NCBI RefSeq assembly: GCF_937890665.1
Contig: NZ_CALADU010000127.1
Coordinates: forward strand, 1 to 10,099
Source: an uncultured Subdoligranulum sp.
Lineage (GTDB): Bacteria; Bacillota_A; Clostridia; Oscillospirales; Ruminococcaceae
Direction of reading: 5' to 3'
Length of the DNA stretch: 10,099 nt
Positions 1 to 7,578 of the stretch are shown here, piece after piece. Each line of letters begins with the position of its first letter. Positions within the stretch are counted from its first letter, which is position 1. The notes under the pieces were generated by a model that ran no database searches, had not been told where the DNA came from, and saw only the letters and a program-made list of their open reading frames with translations. The translations under genes and the position numbers were made by a program.

Positions 1-912
1 GGGGCAAGCCTCTGCAGCCAGTGTGCGAATTTGGTCCACGCTTTGCGAACGGAAGGCGACATCATACAAAACGCTGCCGTCGGAACGCTTGATGGAAGCG
101 GTCTGGTTGTAGGGGTCCCCCTCCACAGGGTTAAACTCAATGGTATTGCCGTCATCGTCGGTGACGGTGGCCTGCCCACGGTTTTTCACATAGTAGTCCA
201 CGTTGCCCTGAAAATAAGCGGGGTCGGCAAGGGCGCGCCAAAGCTCAACCTTGTCCGGGTCTTCATAATCGGTGGGAACATTGAGAACTTTGGTCAAAAA
301 TTCGTTGTACAAGTCGGCATCCGCCCGGGAATCAAAGGCTGCCTCGCTGCCGTAGAATACCCAAGGGTCCAAACTCCAAAGCAGAACCTTGGGTGTTTTT
401 CCATAGCTGACCATCTTATAGTAGCCGGTCATGTTGTCGCGCACATCGGCACCGGTCACGCCCATGTTGAAAAAGCTGTCTACGCCGGTATTTTCCCGGT
501 TGAACTGCAGGACCCGGCTGGAACCGATGCCGATGGCCTCCGGCGCTTCCGGCACGTCTTGCGCATACAACTGTACCACCTGACGTTCATCCATCTGCTC
601 AAAGTTCGTTACGTCGTAGCCTTCCAGCATCAAATCCACGATGCGCCGTGGTGCCAAGGCGCCTTGGAACAAACCGCTTCGGTCTACATTGTAGCTGAAA
701 GCCACCATAAACACGAGGATTGGTATGAGCAGCAAGCATTTGAACGAGGTTTTAAGACCGAAATAGAGCCGCCGCACCAATCCGTGCAGGAACCAGATCA
801 ACGGGTTGCGCCGCACCTTTTTGGTTTGGGGGCGGGGCGGCGTGGCCGTGGAGGAACCGCGTTGGATTTTAATGGGCGGTGTAGGGATGGGGGTAGGGGA
901 ATTTGCGGACAT
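1..912 (-). CDS. Membrane-anchored SGNH-like (AlgJ/AlgX/DHHW-type) protein, 3' end cut by window
   Basis: Reading the minus strand from an ATG at 910-912 gives 304 codons without a stop to the window edge, so the C-terminus is missing. The ribosome site AAAGGCGG (921-928) lies 8 nt before the start and the MBOAT gene stops 18 nt upstream. Residues 1-56 are a proline- and basic-rich cytoplasmic tail. Residues about 58-75 form one membrane helix, so the rest should be extracellular. A GIGSSRV stretch at residues 128-134 resembles the nucleophile-serine block of SGNH-type esterases and acyltransferases. Proteins of this layout commonly follow an AlgI-like MBOAT gene, where MBOAT passes an acyl group across the membrane and the SGNH partner places it on the glycan. 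The catalytic Asp-His region lies outside the window, so activity is inferred from position and the GSS motif. A structural or scaffold role without catalysis is possible. Confidence 0.72.
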   Translation of the reverse strand, partial: MSANSPTPIPTPPIKIQRGSSTATPPRPQTKKVRRNPLIWFLHGLVRRLYFGLKTSFKCLLLIPILVFMVAFSYNVDRSGLFQGALAPRRIVDLMLEGYDVTNFEQMDERQVVQLYAQDVPEAPEAIGIGSSRVLQFNRENTGVDSFFNMGVTGADVRDNMTGYYKMVSYGKTPKVLLWSLDPWVFYGSEAAFDSRADADLYNEFLTKVLNVPTDYEDPDKVELWRALADPAYFQGNVDYYVKNRGQATVTDDDGNTIEFNPVEGDPYNQTASIKRSDGSVLYDVAFRSQSVDQIRTLAAEACP

Positions 913-930
913 AGAGAACACCGCCTTTCG

Positions 931-2433
931 TTAATATTGCTGATAGATGAAAGCAGACTGCCCGAAGGCGGCGAAGAACAACACCGCAGCAGCCGCCACA
1001 TAGTACAGTGTCCAGCGCAGCGGCCAGACCTGTTTGCGAATCCAAGCGGATACATTTTCGCTGTAATGCTCTACGAGGAAGACCACAAAACAGCCGAACC
1101 AGAGAACCACCGGCAGACGACCATCGAGGCCGCTGTCATAGAGCAGCCGCGTGACTTGCGACAGGCTGCCGCCAATGCCTTGCCAGCCGTTGAGCAGCGA
1201 GGCATAGATGGAAAAGGGATCGGTATTGTACAAAGCACTGGCAAAAAAGACCAGCGTCAGGCAGAATAGCAGGTTGGTAATCAACATCTGCCACAATGCT
1301 TTGCTCCATCCGGCGCGGTAGAGCGGGTTGAACCGCTGCAACACCTGACGAGGTTTAGCGGTCAGGATAGCAAGAACCGAGATCAGGCCGCAAGCCAATC
1401 CCCAAACAAGATACCGCCAGTCGGCACCGTGCCACAGTCCAGAGCAGAGAAAGACGATCAAGATGTTGAGGTAATGCCGCCACGGAGCGCAGCGGCTGCC
1501 GCCCAGCGAGAAATACACGTAATCCCGGAACCAACTGGTCATGGAAATATGCCAGCGACGCCAGAATTCACCAAAATTGTGGGACTCAAAGGGCGCCCGG
1601 AAGTTTTCGATCAGGTCGTACCCCAGAATACGAGCGGCACCCAGCACAATATCACAACATCCGGAAAAGTCCATGTACAACTGTATGCCGAACAGCACGG
1701 TGGCTGCTACTAAGTTGGGGCCGCTCATGTGGGCGGCGTCGCCGTAGACAGCCGACACATAGAGTCTTAGGTTGTCGGCAATTACCATCTTTTTGGTGTA
1801 GCCCCACAGCATACGGAATGCGCCACCGGCACAGCGGTTGTAGCTGAAGCGGCGGCTTTTTTGAATCTGAGGACGCAGTTGAGGATACCGCTCAATAGGA
1901 CCGTTGATTAGCGTGGGGAAAAAGCTGACAAACAGCGCATAGTGAAACGGATTGGTTTCCACCCGGCAGCGATGTTTGTAGACGTCGATGGTGTAACTGA
2001 GAGCGGCAAAGGTAAAGTAGCTTAGTCCCAGAGGCGCCAATAGATTGTCGCGGCGGGCCAAAAGGCTGCCGCCAAGGCTGTCTGCCAACAGGTTCCAGTA
2101 CTTATAGTAGATCAGTACGCCTACACCGCCCAGTACGGCCACCAGCAAAGCCAGAATCCGCAAAGGGCGCTTTTTGGTGCGGCCAATTACCAGACCACAC
2201 AGCCATGTTACCAAGGTGGTTCCCAGTAAAACACCAATCAACGGACGGTTGGCGGCATCATAGCAGAAAAAGCCATAACTGACCAGTAACAAAAAATAAG
2301 GGCGCACAATGCGCGGTAGCGCATAGTGTACCAACGCCGTAACCGCAAAAAATACAACAAATAACAGTGACGTGACTGTCATGGTCTGGTCCTTGCACAA
2401 AAAGTCAAGAACCTGCTCCCAAGTGAATGTCAT
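931..2433 (-). CDS. MBOAT family O-acyltransferase (AlgI/DltB-like)
   Basis: A 500-residue polytopic membrane protein, about the usual AlgI length. It carries the MBOAT hallmarks: YMDFSGCCDI at residues 253-262, ENFRAPF at 276-282, the RRWHISMTSWFRDYVYF block at 292-308 and SGLWHGADW at 331-339, where His335 is the expected catalytic histidine and His295 the second conserved one. Known relatives take an acyl group, usually acetyl, from a cytoplasmic donor and pass it through the membrane to an exported polymer. The ATG at 2431-2433 is preceded by GGAGAGG (2440-2446) at 6 nt, which favours it over an internal Met18. The next gene, 18 nt downstream, encodes a membrane-anchored SGNH-like protein, a typical partner. 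The sugar-nucleotide and glycosyltransferase genes upstream point to O-acetylation of a cell-surface polysaccharide. D-alanylation (DltB) is less likely because no dltA or dltC is nearby. Confidence 0.9.
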   Translation of the reverse strand: MTFTWEQVLDFLCKDQTMTVTSLLFVVFFAVTALVHYALPRIVRPYFLLLVSYGFFCYDAANRPLIGVLLGTTLVTWLCGLVIGRTKKRPLRILALLVAVLGGVGVLIYYKYWNLLADSLGGSLLARRDNLLAPLGLSYFTFAALSYTIDVYKHRCRVETNPFHYALFVSFFPTLINGPIERYPQLRPQIQKSRRFSYNRCAGGAFRMLWGYTKKMVIADNLRLYVSAVYGDAAHMSGPNLVAATVLFGIQLYMDFSGCCDIVLGAARILGYDLIENFRAPFESHNFGEFWRRWHISMTSWFRDYVYFSLGGSRCAPWRHYLNILIVFLCSGLWHGADWRYLVWGLACGLISVLAILTAKPRQVLQRFNPLYRAGWSKALWQMLITNLLFCLTLVFFASALYNTDPFSIYASLLNGWQGIGGSLSQVTRLLYDSGLDGRLPVVLWFGCFVVFLVEHYSENVSAWIRKQVWPLRWTLYYVAAAAVLFFAAFGQSAFIYQQY

Positions 2434-2475
2434 ACGTTTCCTCTCCGTTTACTCCACCGATCATCCGCCGCAGGA

Positions 2476-2829
2476 TTATCGCTTCTCTTCCAGATCTCGT
2501 ACCCGCTTTTCCAGAATGGCATTGGCCTGTGTCAGCCGTTTGCACTTGTCGGCCAACTGGCTGATGGCGATGCTCAGGGACAGCAGCACAACCAGCACAA
2601 AGCAGAACATCAAGAAAAACACCAGATTGACCGGCATCTCGATGTCCAGCAGGTCCCGCAGTACATAGACCACATAGGGGAAGACGGCAAAAATGACCAA
2701 CCCCACCGCTAAGGCCAGCCACAAAAGGCTGTATTTCACACTCATCAGGCCGCGCTTCAAGAAGGCGAAGATGATGAAGAGCAGCGCCAAGGCGCCCAGA
2801 ATCATAAAAAATTGCAGTTGTGGAGTCAT
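2476..2829 (-). CDS. DUF2304-like small membrane protein, partner of the GT2 enzyme
   Basis: A 117-residue protein with three predicted membrane helices at about residues 7-23, 33-58 and 68-90, then a charged helical tail (91-117) with heptad-like leucines that may form a short coiled coil. The order of helices and the SLSIAISQLADKCKRLTQ segment (84-101) fit the DUF2304 family by recognition. Its ATG overlaps the TGA of the GT2 gene as ATGA (2826-2829), so translation is probably coupled. DUF2304 genes are commonly found beside DPM-like GT2 genes in cell-envelope clusters, which suggests a membrane partner or anchor for the glycosyltransferase. The biochemical role is not established. A 42-nt gap follows before the MBOAT gene, holding only that gene's ribosome site. 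Confidence 0.85.
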   Translation of the reverse strand: MTPQLQFFMILGALALLFIIFAFLKRGLMSVKYSLLWLALAVGLVIFAVFPYVVYVLRDLLDIEMPVNLVFFLMFCFVLVVLLSLSIAISQLADKCKRLTQANAILEKRVRDLEEKR

Positions 2830-3545
2830 GCCTTGTTCCTCCGCGATTTATGGATGGAGAAGCGGTCGATGAGCAAAGCCAGCGAAACCTTCACCATATA
2901 ATAGACGCTTTTGAAGCTGGAAATGCTGGACACACCGCCTTGACGCTCCTGCATAATGACGGGGGCTTCGCCTACGGTGAAGCCTGCCAGACAGGCAGCC
3001 AAAATGGCTTCCGGCTCAGGGTAGTCGGTAGCATAGTGGTCGGCAAAATAGGCAGTCATCTTAGCGTTGGTAGCACGGAACCCGCTGGTTACGTCCAGCA
3101 CCCGCTTGCCGCAAAGCAACCGGATCAACATACTCAAGAAGCGGATCCCCACCCGGCGCATAAAGCTGGTCTGGAATCCTTCTTTTTTGATGAAGCGGCT
3201 GCCGATACACATGTCGCATTCACCCTGTAACACCGGCCGCACAATCTCTTGCAGATAGGCCGGGTCATGCTGGCCGTCGCCGTCCATCTGGACCGTCACA
3301 TCGTAGCCATAGCGGGCAGCATAGCGATAACCGCACTGTACACCGCCGCCGATGCCCAAATTGACCGGCAAATCCAAAAACGGATAGCCGTGGCTTTGCA
3401 GCAATGCGGCGCTGCCGTCGGTGGAGCAGTCGTTAATGACCAAAAAATCTACCTCGGGGCAGGTGGCCTTTAGGCGTTCTACGGTGTTGACAATATTCTG
3501 CTCTTCGTTGTAACAGGGAATCAGCACCAAAATTTTTTCGTCCAA
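2826..3545 (-). CDS. Family 2 glycosyltransferase, polyprenyl-phosphate (DPM1-like) type
   Basis: A 239-residue single-domain GT-A enzyme. Visible motifs are PCYNEEQNI at residues 10-18, NDCSTDGS at 38-45, the metal and nucleotide-sugar site MDGDGQHDP at 87-95, GSRF at 115-118, SGFRA at 154-158 and EPE at 177-179. The QERQGGVSSI segment (199-208) is the usual closing basic/serine loop of DPM-like enzymes. Such proteins transfer a sugar from a nucleotide donor to a polyprenyl phosphate or to a lipid-linked acceptor on the cytoplasmic face. It lacks the C-terminal membrane helices seen in some relatives, and the overlapping DUF2304-like gene could supply membrane attachment. The start is TTG (3543-3545) with a GAGG site at 3553-3556. 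No in-frame ATG or GTG fits better. The sugar used cannot be read from sequence. Confidence 0.9.
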   Translation of the reverse strand: MDEKILVLIPCYNEEQNIVNTVERLKATCPEVDFLVINDCSTDGSAALLQSHGYPFLDLPVNLGIGGGVQCGYRYAARYGYDVTVQMDGDGQHDPAYLQEIVRPVLQGECDMCIGSRFIKKEGFQTSFMRRVGIRFLSMLIRLLCGKRVLDVTSGFRATNAKMTAYFADHYATDYPEPEAILAACLAGFTVGEAPVIMQERQGGVSSISSFKSVYYMVKVSLALLIDRFSIHKSRRNKA

Positions 3546-3552
3546 GGGGGTA

Positions 3553-3558
3553 CCTCAC
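3553..3558 (-). promoter_or_regulatory. Ribosome binding site fixing the TTG start of the GT2 gene
   Basis: On the minus strand the site reads GTGAGG, with the GAGG core at 3553-3556, 7 nt before the TTG codon at 3543-3545. The protein begins a few residues before the first GT-A strand (EKILVLIPCYN), as expected for the family, which supports this rare start codon. Confidence 0.6.
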
Positions 3559-3562
3559 ATCC

Positions 3563-3579
3563 GGGCGATTCAGTCGCCC
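3563..3579 (-). other. Perfect 6-bp hairpin across the wbuB-like stop codon
   Basis: GGGCGA (3563-3568) and TCGCCC (3574-3579) are perfect inverted repeats around a 5-nt loop. The TGA stop (3570-3572) of the GT4 gene sits in the loop, and the GT2 ribosome site begins about 5 nt downstream on the minus strand. No T-run follows, so it is not an intrinsic terminator. It may tune translation or mRNA stability between the two genes, or be chance. Confidence 0.4.
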
Positions 3580-4793
3580 TGCAAAATAAACGTTTCCAAA
3601 CGCCGCAGCAATTCCGCGCGGCGGTAATGAGCCAGATAGTAAGCCTTGGCGTTGTCGCCCAAGGCGGCGCGCTGGGCCGGGGCCATTGTGACAAGCTGTA
3701 CAAGATTTTGTGCCAAGGCGTGCTGGTCACAGGCGGGGCTGACTAATCCGCCGCCGCTTTCTTGAACGGCCACGGCGCCTGCACCGTTCATGCTGGCTAC
3801 CAGCGGTTTACCGGCGGCCATATAACTGGCCAGTTTGCCGGGTACCGTCAGTCCCAAATCGGGGGAATCCGACAGGGAAATCAGCAGCGCGTCGGCCAGT
3901 GCCGTAAACTTAGGCACTTCCTTGGCAGGAACGCTGCCGTAAAAAGTCACCGCATCGCCGGCATTCAACTCATGGGCCAATGCTTGCAGACTTTCCCGGC
4001 TCATGCCGTCGCCCACTAACAGCAGGTGCAGGCCATCGGCTCCGGCAGCACGAGCCTCCAAAACGGCGCGCAGAACCATATCAAGGCTCTGCGCTGGTGT
4101 AAAGGTTCCGGTGAACACCAAATTGAACCGCCCGGCGAATTGCTGCTCTAAAGCTGCATCGTGTTGGGGCACCGCGTAAAAATCCTCACAGTATTGGGGG
4201 ATGGCAGCCACCGAACGGGGCGGTTTTCCGGTGCGTTGACACAGTCGCTGCTGCAGCGGTTCGCTCATGGCGATCAGCCGGTCGGCTTGCTTATACAGAT
4301 GGTCGCTGACGCCCTGTGCGATGCGGCGCAGCAGGGGATTGCGGACCGGCAAAACACTGTACAAGTTTTCCGGCCAAAGGTCCAGCACATAGTTGGTAAA
4401 GGGAATCTTGTGCTTTTTGGCATAGCGGATGGCAGGCCAGCACATCAGAACCGGGCTGGTGTTAAAACAAAATACCGCATCATAACCGCCCGGCAACCGA
4501 TGCAGTGCAGCGGTTGCATAGAGCGGCCAGCTTACATAGTTCAAAAAGATATTTACACTGGTGTTGCCTTTGCGGGGCCACTCTTTGGCCCGAAAGATCT
4601 GTGCAGCGCCAAAATGTTCTTCCCACGGGCCGTGGGCGCTGTAGCCGTCGAACCATTCCCCCTTGGGGTAGTTGGGCAGACCGCAGAGTACGTCCACTTC
4701 CAGACCGTCCTGTAAAAAACCTTCCACCATGTCATTGATGCGGAAGTTTTCCGGCCAGAAATGCTGGGTCACCACAAGGATGCGTTTGGCCAT
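3570..4793 (-). CDS. wbuB: WbuB-type GT4 glycosyltransferase, probable L-FucNAc transferase
   Basis: A 407-residue GT-B enzyme. The N-terminus VVTQHFWPENFRINDMVE (residues 7-24) with GLPNYPKG (38-45) is highly characteristic of the WbuB/FnlD group. DLWPEN (138-143) and FTGTF (227-231) follow. The C-terminal donor domain has VGDG (260-263) and the GKLASYMAAGKPLVAS segment (319-334). E. coli O26 WbuB is assigned as an L-fucosamine transferase, and the three UDP-L-FucNAc genes directly upstream support the same donor here. ATG 4791-4793 follows the TAA of the 2-epimerase by 1 nt, with GGAGAAAG (4801-4808) as ribosome site. An alternative upstream start at 4829 would add 12 residues unlike the family. 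Donor specificity is inferred from neighbours. The enzyme should act at the inner face of the membrane on a lipid-linked acceptor. Confidence 0.88.
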   Translation of the reverse strand: MAKRILVVTQHFWPENFRINDMVEGFLQDGLEVDVLCGLPNYPKGEWFDGYSAHGPWEEHFGAAQIFRAKEWPRKGNTSVNIFLNYVSWPLYATAALHRLPGGYDAVFCFNTSPVLMCWPAIRYAKKHKIPFTNYVLDLWPENLYSVLPVRNPLLRRIAQGVSDHLYKQADRLIAMSEPLQQRLCQRTGKPPRSVAAIPQYCEDFYAVPQHDAALEQQFAGRFNLVFTGTFTPAQSLDMVLRAVLEARAAGADGLHLLLVGDGMSRESLQALAHELNAGDAVTFYGSVPAKEVPKFTALADALLISLSDSPDLGLTVPGKLASYMAAGKPLVASMNGAGAVAVQESGGGLVSPACDQHALAQNLVQLVTMAPAQRAALGDNAKAYYLAHYRRAELLRRLETFILQGD

Positions 4794-4794
4794 C

Positions 4795-5934
4795 TTAGTA
4801 CTTTCTCCACACCATTTTGTTGACGACACCGGTATAGCTCTGGATGATCTTTACCACCTTGGTGGAAACATCCTCGGTGTAGTAGGGCACAGGAATGCCG
4901 TTGTCGCCATTGGCGTTCATGGCCACAGCGGTTTGTACGGCCTGTTCCACACCGCCGGCGCGGATACCTGCCAGCACAAAACAGCCCTTGTCCAGCGCTT
5001 CGGGGCGCTCGGTGGAGGTACGGATGCAGACAGCGGGGAAGGGATGTCCCACACTGGTGAAGAAGCTGGATTCCTCCGGCAGGGTACCGGAATCCGAGAT
5101 GACGGCAAAAGCATTCATCTGCAGATGGTTGTAGTCGTGGAAGCCCAACGGCTCATGGAGTTTGACCCGGGCATCTAACTGAAAGCCCATGGCATCCAGC
5201 CGCTTTTTGCTGCGGGGATGGCAGGAGTACAGGATGGGCATGTCGTACGTCTCAGCCAGATGATTGATGGAGGTGAACAGATCGATGAAGTTCTGCTCGG
5301 TATCGATGTTTTCTTCCCGGTGGGCAGAAAGCAGCATGTATTTCCGAGGCTCCAGACCCAAACGTTCCAACACGTCGGAGGCCTCAATCTTCTCCAGATT
5401 GGCATGCAGCACTTCCGCCATGGGGCTGCCGGTAACGAAGGTCCGTTCTTTGGCGGTGCCTTCGGCGTTGAGATACCGGCGGGCATGTTCCGAGTAGCAC
5501 ATATTCACATCAGCGATATGGTCCACGATGCGGCGGTTGGTTTCCTCGGGCAGGCACTCGTCAAAGCAGCGGTTGCCGGCTTCCATGTGGAAGATGGGGA
5601 TGTGCAGCCGCTTGGCCGAGATCGCGCTCAGGCAGGAGTTGGTATCGCCCAAAATCAACAGTGCATCCGGTTTCTGCTCCACCATCAGGGCATAGGATTT
5701 CGCAATAATGTTGCCGATGGTTTCGCCCAGATCCTTGCCCACAGCGTCCAGATAAAAGTCGGGGGCCCGCAGACCCAGATCTTCAAAAAAGACCTGATTC
5801 AAATTGTAGTCGTAGTTCTGTCCGGTATGCACCAGAATCTGGTCAAAGTATTTGTCGCATTTTTTGATGACGGCGCTCAGGCGGATGATCTCCGGCCGGG
5901 TACCGATGATGGTCATCAGTTTCAGCTTGTTCAT
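4795..5934 (-). CDS. capG: Non-hydrolysing UDP-GlcNAc 2-epimerase family, CapG/FnlC (WbjD) type
   Basis: A 379-residue protein of typical length for this family. It shows GTRPE at residues 11-15, TGQNYD at 37-42, GDTNS at 96-100, HMEAGN at 116-121, EETNRRIVDH at 130-139, SAHREENID at 203-211, CHPR at 238-241, DSGTLPEESS at 281-290 and RTSTERPEALD at 305-315. The DSGTxxEESS and TSTERPEALD forms match the FnlC/WbjD/CapG branch rather than housekeeping WecB/MnaA, which usually has DSGGIQEE. In that branch the enzyme does the last 2-epimerisation giving UDP-N-acetyl-L-fucosamine. CapE- and CapF-like genes upstream and a WbuB-like gene 1 nt downstream agree. The start ATG at 5932-5934 has only a distant AAAGGA (5948-5953), about 13 nt away, so initiation may be weaker or coupled to the gene before it, which ends 18 nt upstream. 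Confidence 0.93.
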   Translation of the reverse strand: MNKLKLMTIIGTRPEIIRLSAVIKKCDKYFDQILVHTGQNYDYNLNQVFFEDLGLRAPDFYLDAVGKDLGETIGNIIAKSYALMVEQKPDALLILGDTNSCLSAISAKRLHIPIFHMEAGNRCFDECLPEETNRRIVDHIADVNMCYSEHARRYLNAEGTAKERTFVTGSPMAEVLHANLEKIEASDVLERLGLEPRKYMLLSAHREENIDTEQNFIDLFTSINHLAETYDMPILYSCHPRSKKRLDAMGFQLDARVKLHEPLGFHDYNHLQMNAFAVISDSGTLPEESSFFTSVGHPFPAVCIRTSTERPEALDKGCFVLAGIRAGGVEQAVQTAVAMNANGDNGIPVPYYTEDVSTKVVKIIQSYTGVVNKMVWRKY

Positions 5935-5952
5935 GACAAAACAACATCCTTT

Positions 5953-6411
5953 TCAGAAAATTGGAAGATCCAGCGCGGATCGATGGGGACGCCGGGGGTC
6001 GTAGTAGATGCGTAAGGTGTCCTGCTCCGTGGTTGGCATGGCCTTCCATACATAGCGGCTGCGTCCGGTATCGGTCCGGTCAGTCACCTCGTAGCGGTAG
6101 TGCAAGATCCACGCACGGTGAATGCCGTCCAAGGTAGTCAGGCCCGAAACACCCCGCAAAGCGCTGCGGGAGCGCCGGATAACTTGCCCCTCTACAAAAG
6201 TTCCGTCCCGAACCAGCGTGTGGTCGCGGTATAGTCCGGTCCCCGTAAAGAGCAACAAGCAAAGTCCTGCGGTCAGCAGGCCTAAGGGATACCAATGGGA
6301 ACCCGCGACAAGGCTGGACAGCAGCAGAAAGACAAGGCCCAAAAGGCTTAGAAAGGCACCAAGATACCTCGGCAGGCCAGATAGAATCAGCGCCATTCCC
6401 CGGCGCAGCAC
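5953..6411 (-). CDS. Small two-helix membrane protein with DUF3592-like domain
   Basis: A 152-residue protein, basic at the N-terminus, with two predicted membrane helices at about residues 17-36 and 42-60. A soluble region rich in beta strands follows. The pattern GTFVEGQVIRR (70-80), HYRYEV (104-109) and LRIYYDPRRPHRS (133-145) resembles DUF3592 proteins, which end in a YDPxxPxxS-like block. Function is unknown. It sits between capF and capG, 18 nt from each, a position not occupied in the standard three-gene FucNAc set, and it is on the same strand with a strong ribosome site. It may be an accessory of envelope assembly or simply a cargo gene. The start is GTG at 6409-6411, chosen because of the ribosome site. 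The first ATG (6394-6396) lies about 22 nt from that site. Confidence 0.75.
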   Translation of the reverse strand: MLRRGMALILSGLPRYLGAFLSLLGLVFLLLSSLVAGSHWYPLGLLTAGLCLLLFTGTGLYRDHTLVRDGTFVEGQVIRRSRSALRGVSGLTTLDGIHRAWILHYRYEVTDRTDTGRSRYVWKAMPTTEQDTLRIYYDPRRPHRSALDLPIF

Positions 6412-6416
6412 GCAAA

Positions 6417-6424
6417 TCCCTCCT
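6417..6424 (-). promoter_or_regulatory. Ribosome binding site fixing the GTG start of the DUF3592-like gene
   Basis: AGGAGGGA on the minus strand, with the AGGAGG core at 6419-6424, lies 7 nt before GTG 6409-6411. This is optimal spacing and argues against the downstream ATG at 6394-6396. Confidence 0.75.
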
Positions 6425-6429
6425 GCTTA

Positions 6430-7578
6430 TTAGACCGGCAGATAGAAGGTGTCGGGATGATTGGGGTCAAAACATTCGTTGGCCCACATCAGCGTGACCA
6501 TGTCCTCCTGCCCTACATTTTCAATGTTATGGGTGTATCCACAGGGAATATCGACTACCTGCAATTTCTGACCACTGACATGGTATTCGATAACCTCGTC
6601 GCAGTCGATGCGGCGGAAGCGGATGACGCCTTCGCCCTGCACCACCAAAAACTTCTCGTTTTTGGTGTGGTGCCAATGGTTCCCTTTGACGATGCCGGGC
6701 TTGGAAATGTTGACGCTGACCTGCCCGCGTTCGGGGGTGCGCAGCATTTCGGTAAAGCTGCCTCGGTCATCGCAGTGCATATTCAAGTCGTAGGCAAACT
6801 GGTCGGTGGGCAGATAGCTCAGATAGGTGGAGTAGAGTTTTTTCTCAAAGCTGCCCTCCGCCAGATAGGGAACCGCCAAACTGCCCTGACGGGCTGCGGC
6901 AAAGCCCTGAATCAGTTCCGCCAGCTGTCCCAGCGTGACCCGATGAACCGGATGAATCCGGCAATAGCCATCTTCGTCTTTCTGGGCGGTGCCGTGTTGT
7001 ACGGCATCCAAAATGCAGGTCACTACATCGTCGATGTAGACCAGCGGCAGTTCGTAAGCAGGGTCACGCACCTCGATGGGCAGTCCCCGGGCGATGTTAT
7101 GGCAGAAGGTCGCCACCACACTGTTGTAGTTAGGGCGGCACCATTTGCCAAAGACGCCTTCCATCCGGAAAACATAGACAGGGGCGCCGGCGGTATGGCC
7201 ATGGGCGAAGATGGCGTCTTCCGCCTGCTTTTTGCTCTTGCCATAATCGTTGTCCAGTGCCGCCTGAATGCTGCTGGTCACCAGTACCGGTGCGCGGTTG
7301 CCGCTTTCGGCCAGCAGCCGCAGCATGGTATCGGTCAGCCCCGCATTGCCGCTGTAAAATTCGCTGGGGTCTTTCGGACGGTTGATGCCCGCCAGATGGA
7401 CCACAAAGGCCGCTTGGCGGCAATAGTCGGCCAGTGTTTCTACCGTGTCGTCCTTCTCAAAAAGCAGCAGGTCCTTGCAGCCCATGGCGTGCAGTGTGGC
7501 CACTAGATTGCGGCCAACAAAACCGCCTGCGCCGGTAATCAGGATGGGCGTGGGCAGGGTAGGGGGCTCATTGGGCAT
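6430..7578 (-). CDS. capF: CapF/FnlB (WbjC)-type SDR-cupin bifunctional reductase/epimerase
   Basis: A 382-residue two-domain protein. The N-terminal extended-SDR domain has GAGGFVG at residues 16-22 and the catalytic YGKSK at 112-116 (Tyr112, Lys116). The C-terminal cupin, from about residue 265, has NMHCDDRGSFTE (266-277), KGNHWHHTKNEKF (298-310) and PCGYTHNIEN (345-354), whose histidines and Glu308 fit the metal site of CapF. Known CapF/WbjC enzymes 3-epimerise the 4-keto sugar made by CapE in the cupin domain and then reduce it with NADPH in the SDR domain, giving UDP-N-acetyl-6-deoxy-L-talosamine. The gene overlaps capE by 11 nt (7568-7578), and its ribosome site GAGGAG (7589-7594) lies inside capE. 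The product should feed the CapG epimerase encoded two genes downstream. The assignment is firm because this domain pair is diagnostic. Confidence 0.95.
   Translation of the reverse strand: MPNEPPTLPTPILITGAGGFVGRNLVATLHAMGCKDLLLFEKDDTVETLADYCRQAAFVVHLAGINRPKDPSEFYSGNAGLTDTMLRLLAESGNRAPVLVTSSIQAALDNDYGKSKKQAEDAIFAHGHTAGAPVYVFRMEGVFGKWCRPNYNSVVATFCHNIARGLPIEVRDPAYELPLVYIDDVVTCILDAVQHGTAQKDEDGYCRIHPVHRVTLGQLAELIQGFAAARQGSLAVPYLAEGSFEKKLYSTYLSYLPTDQFAYDLNMHCDDRGSFTEMLRTPERGQVSVNISKPGIVKGNHWHHTKNEKFLVVQGEGVIRFRRIDCDEVIEYHVSGQKLQVVDIPCGYTHNIENVGQEDMVTLMWANECFDPNHPDTFYLPV

Noticed and set aside
133..145. Possible loss of the MBOAT or FucNAc pathway by frameshift
   Set aside because: All complete genes in the cluster read through at normal family length with intact motifs. 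The only incomplete gene is cut by the window edge and has no internal stop.
31..1269. A 412-codon open frame on the plus strand
   Set aside because: It is antisense to the SGNH-like gene and the end of the MBOAT gene, both of which show family motifs, membrane helices and ribosome sites. The plus-strand product has no recognisable domain.
6457..7506. A 349-codon plus-strand frame opposite capF
   Set aside because: It is a shadow of capF, whose SDR and cupin motifs are unambiguous.
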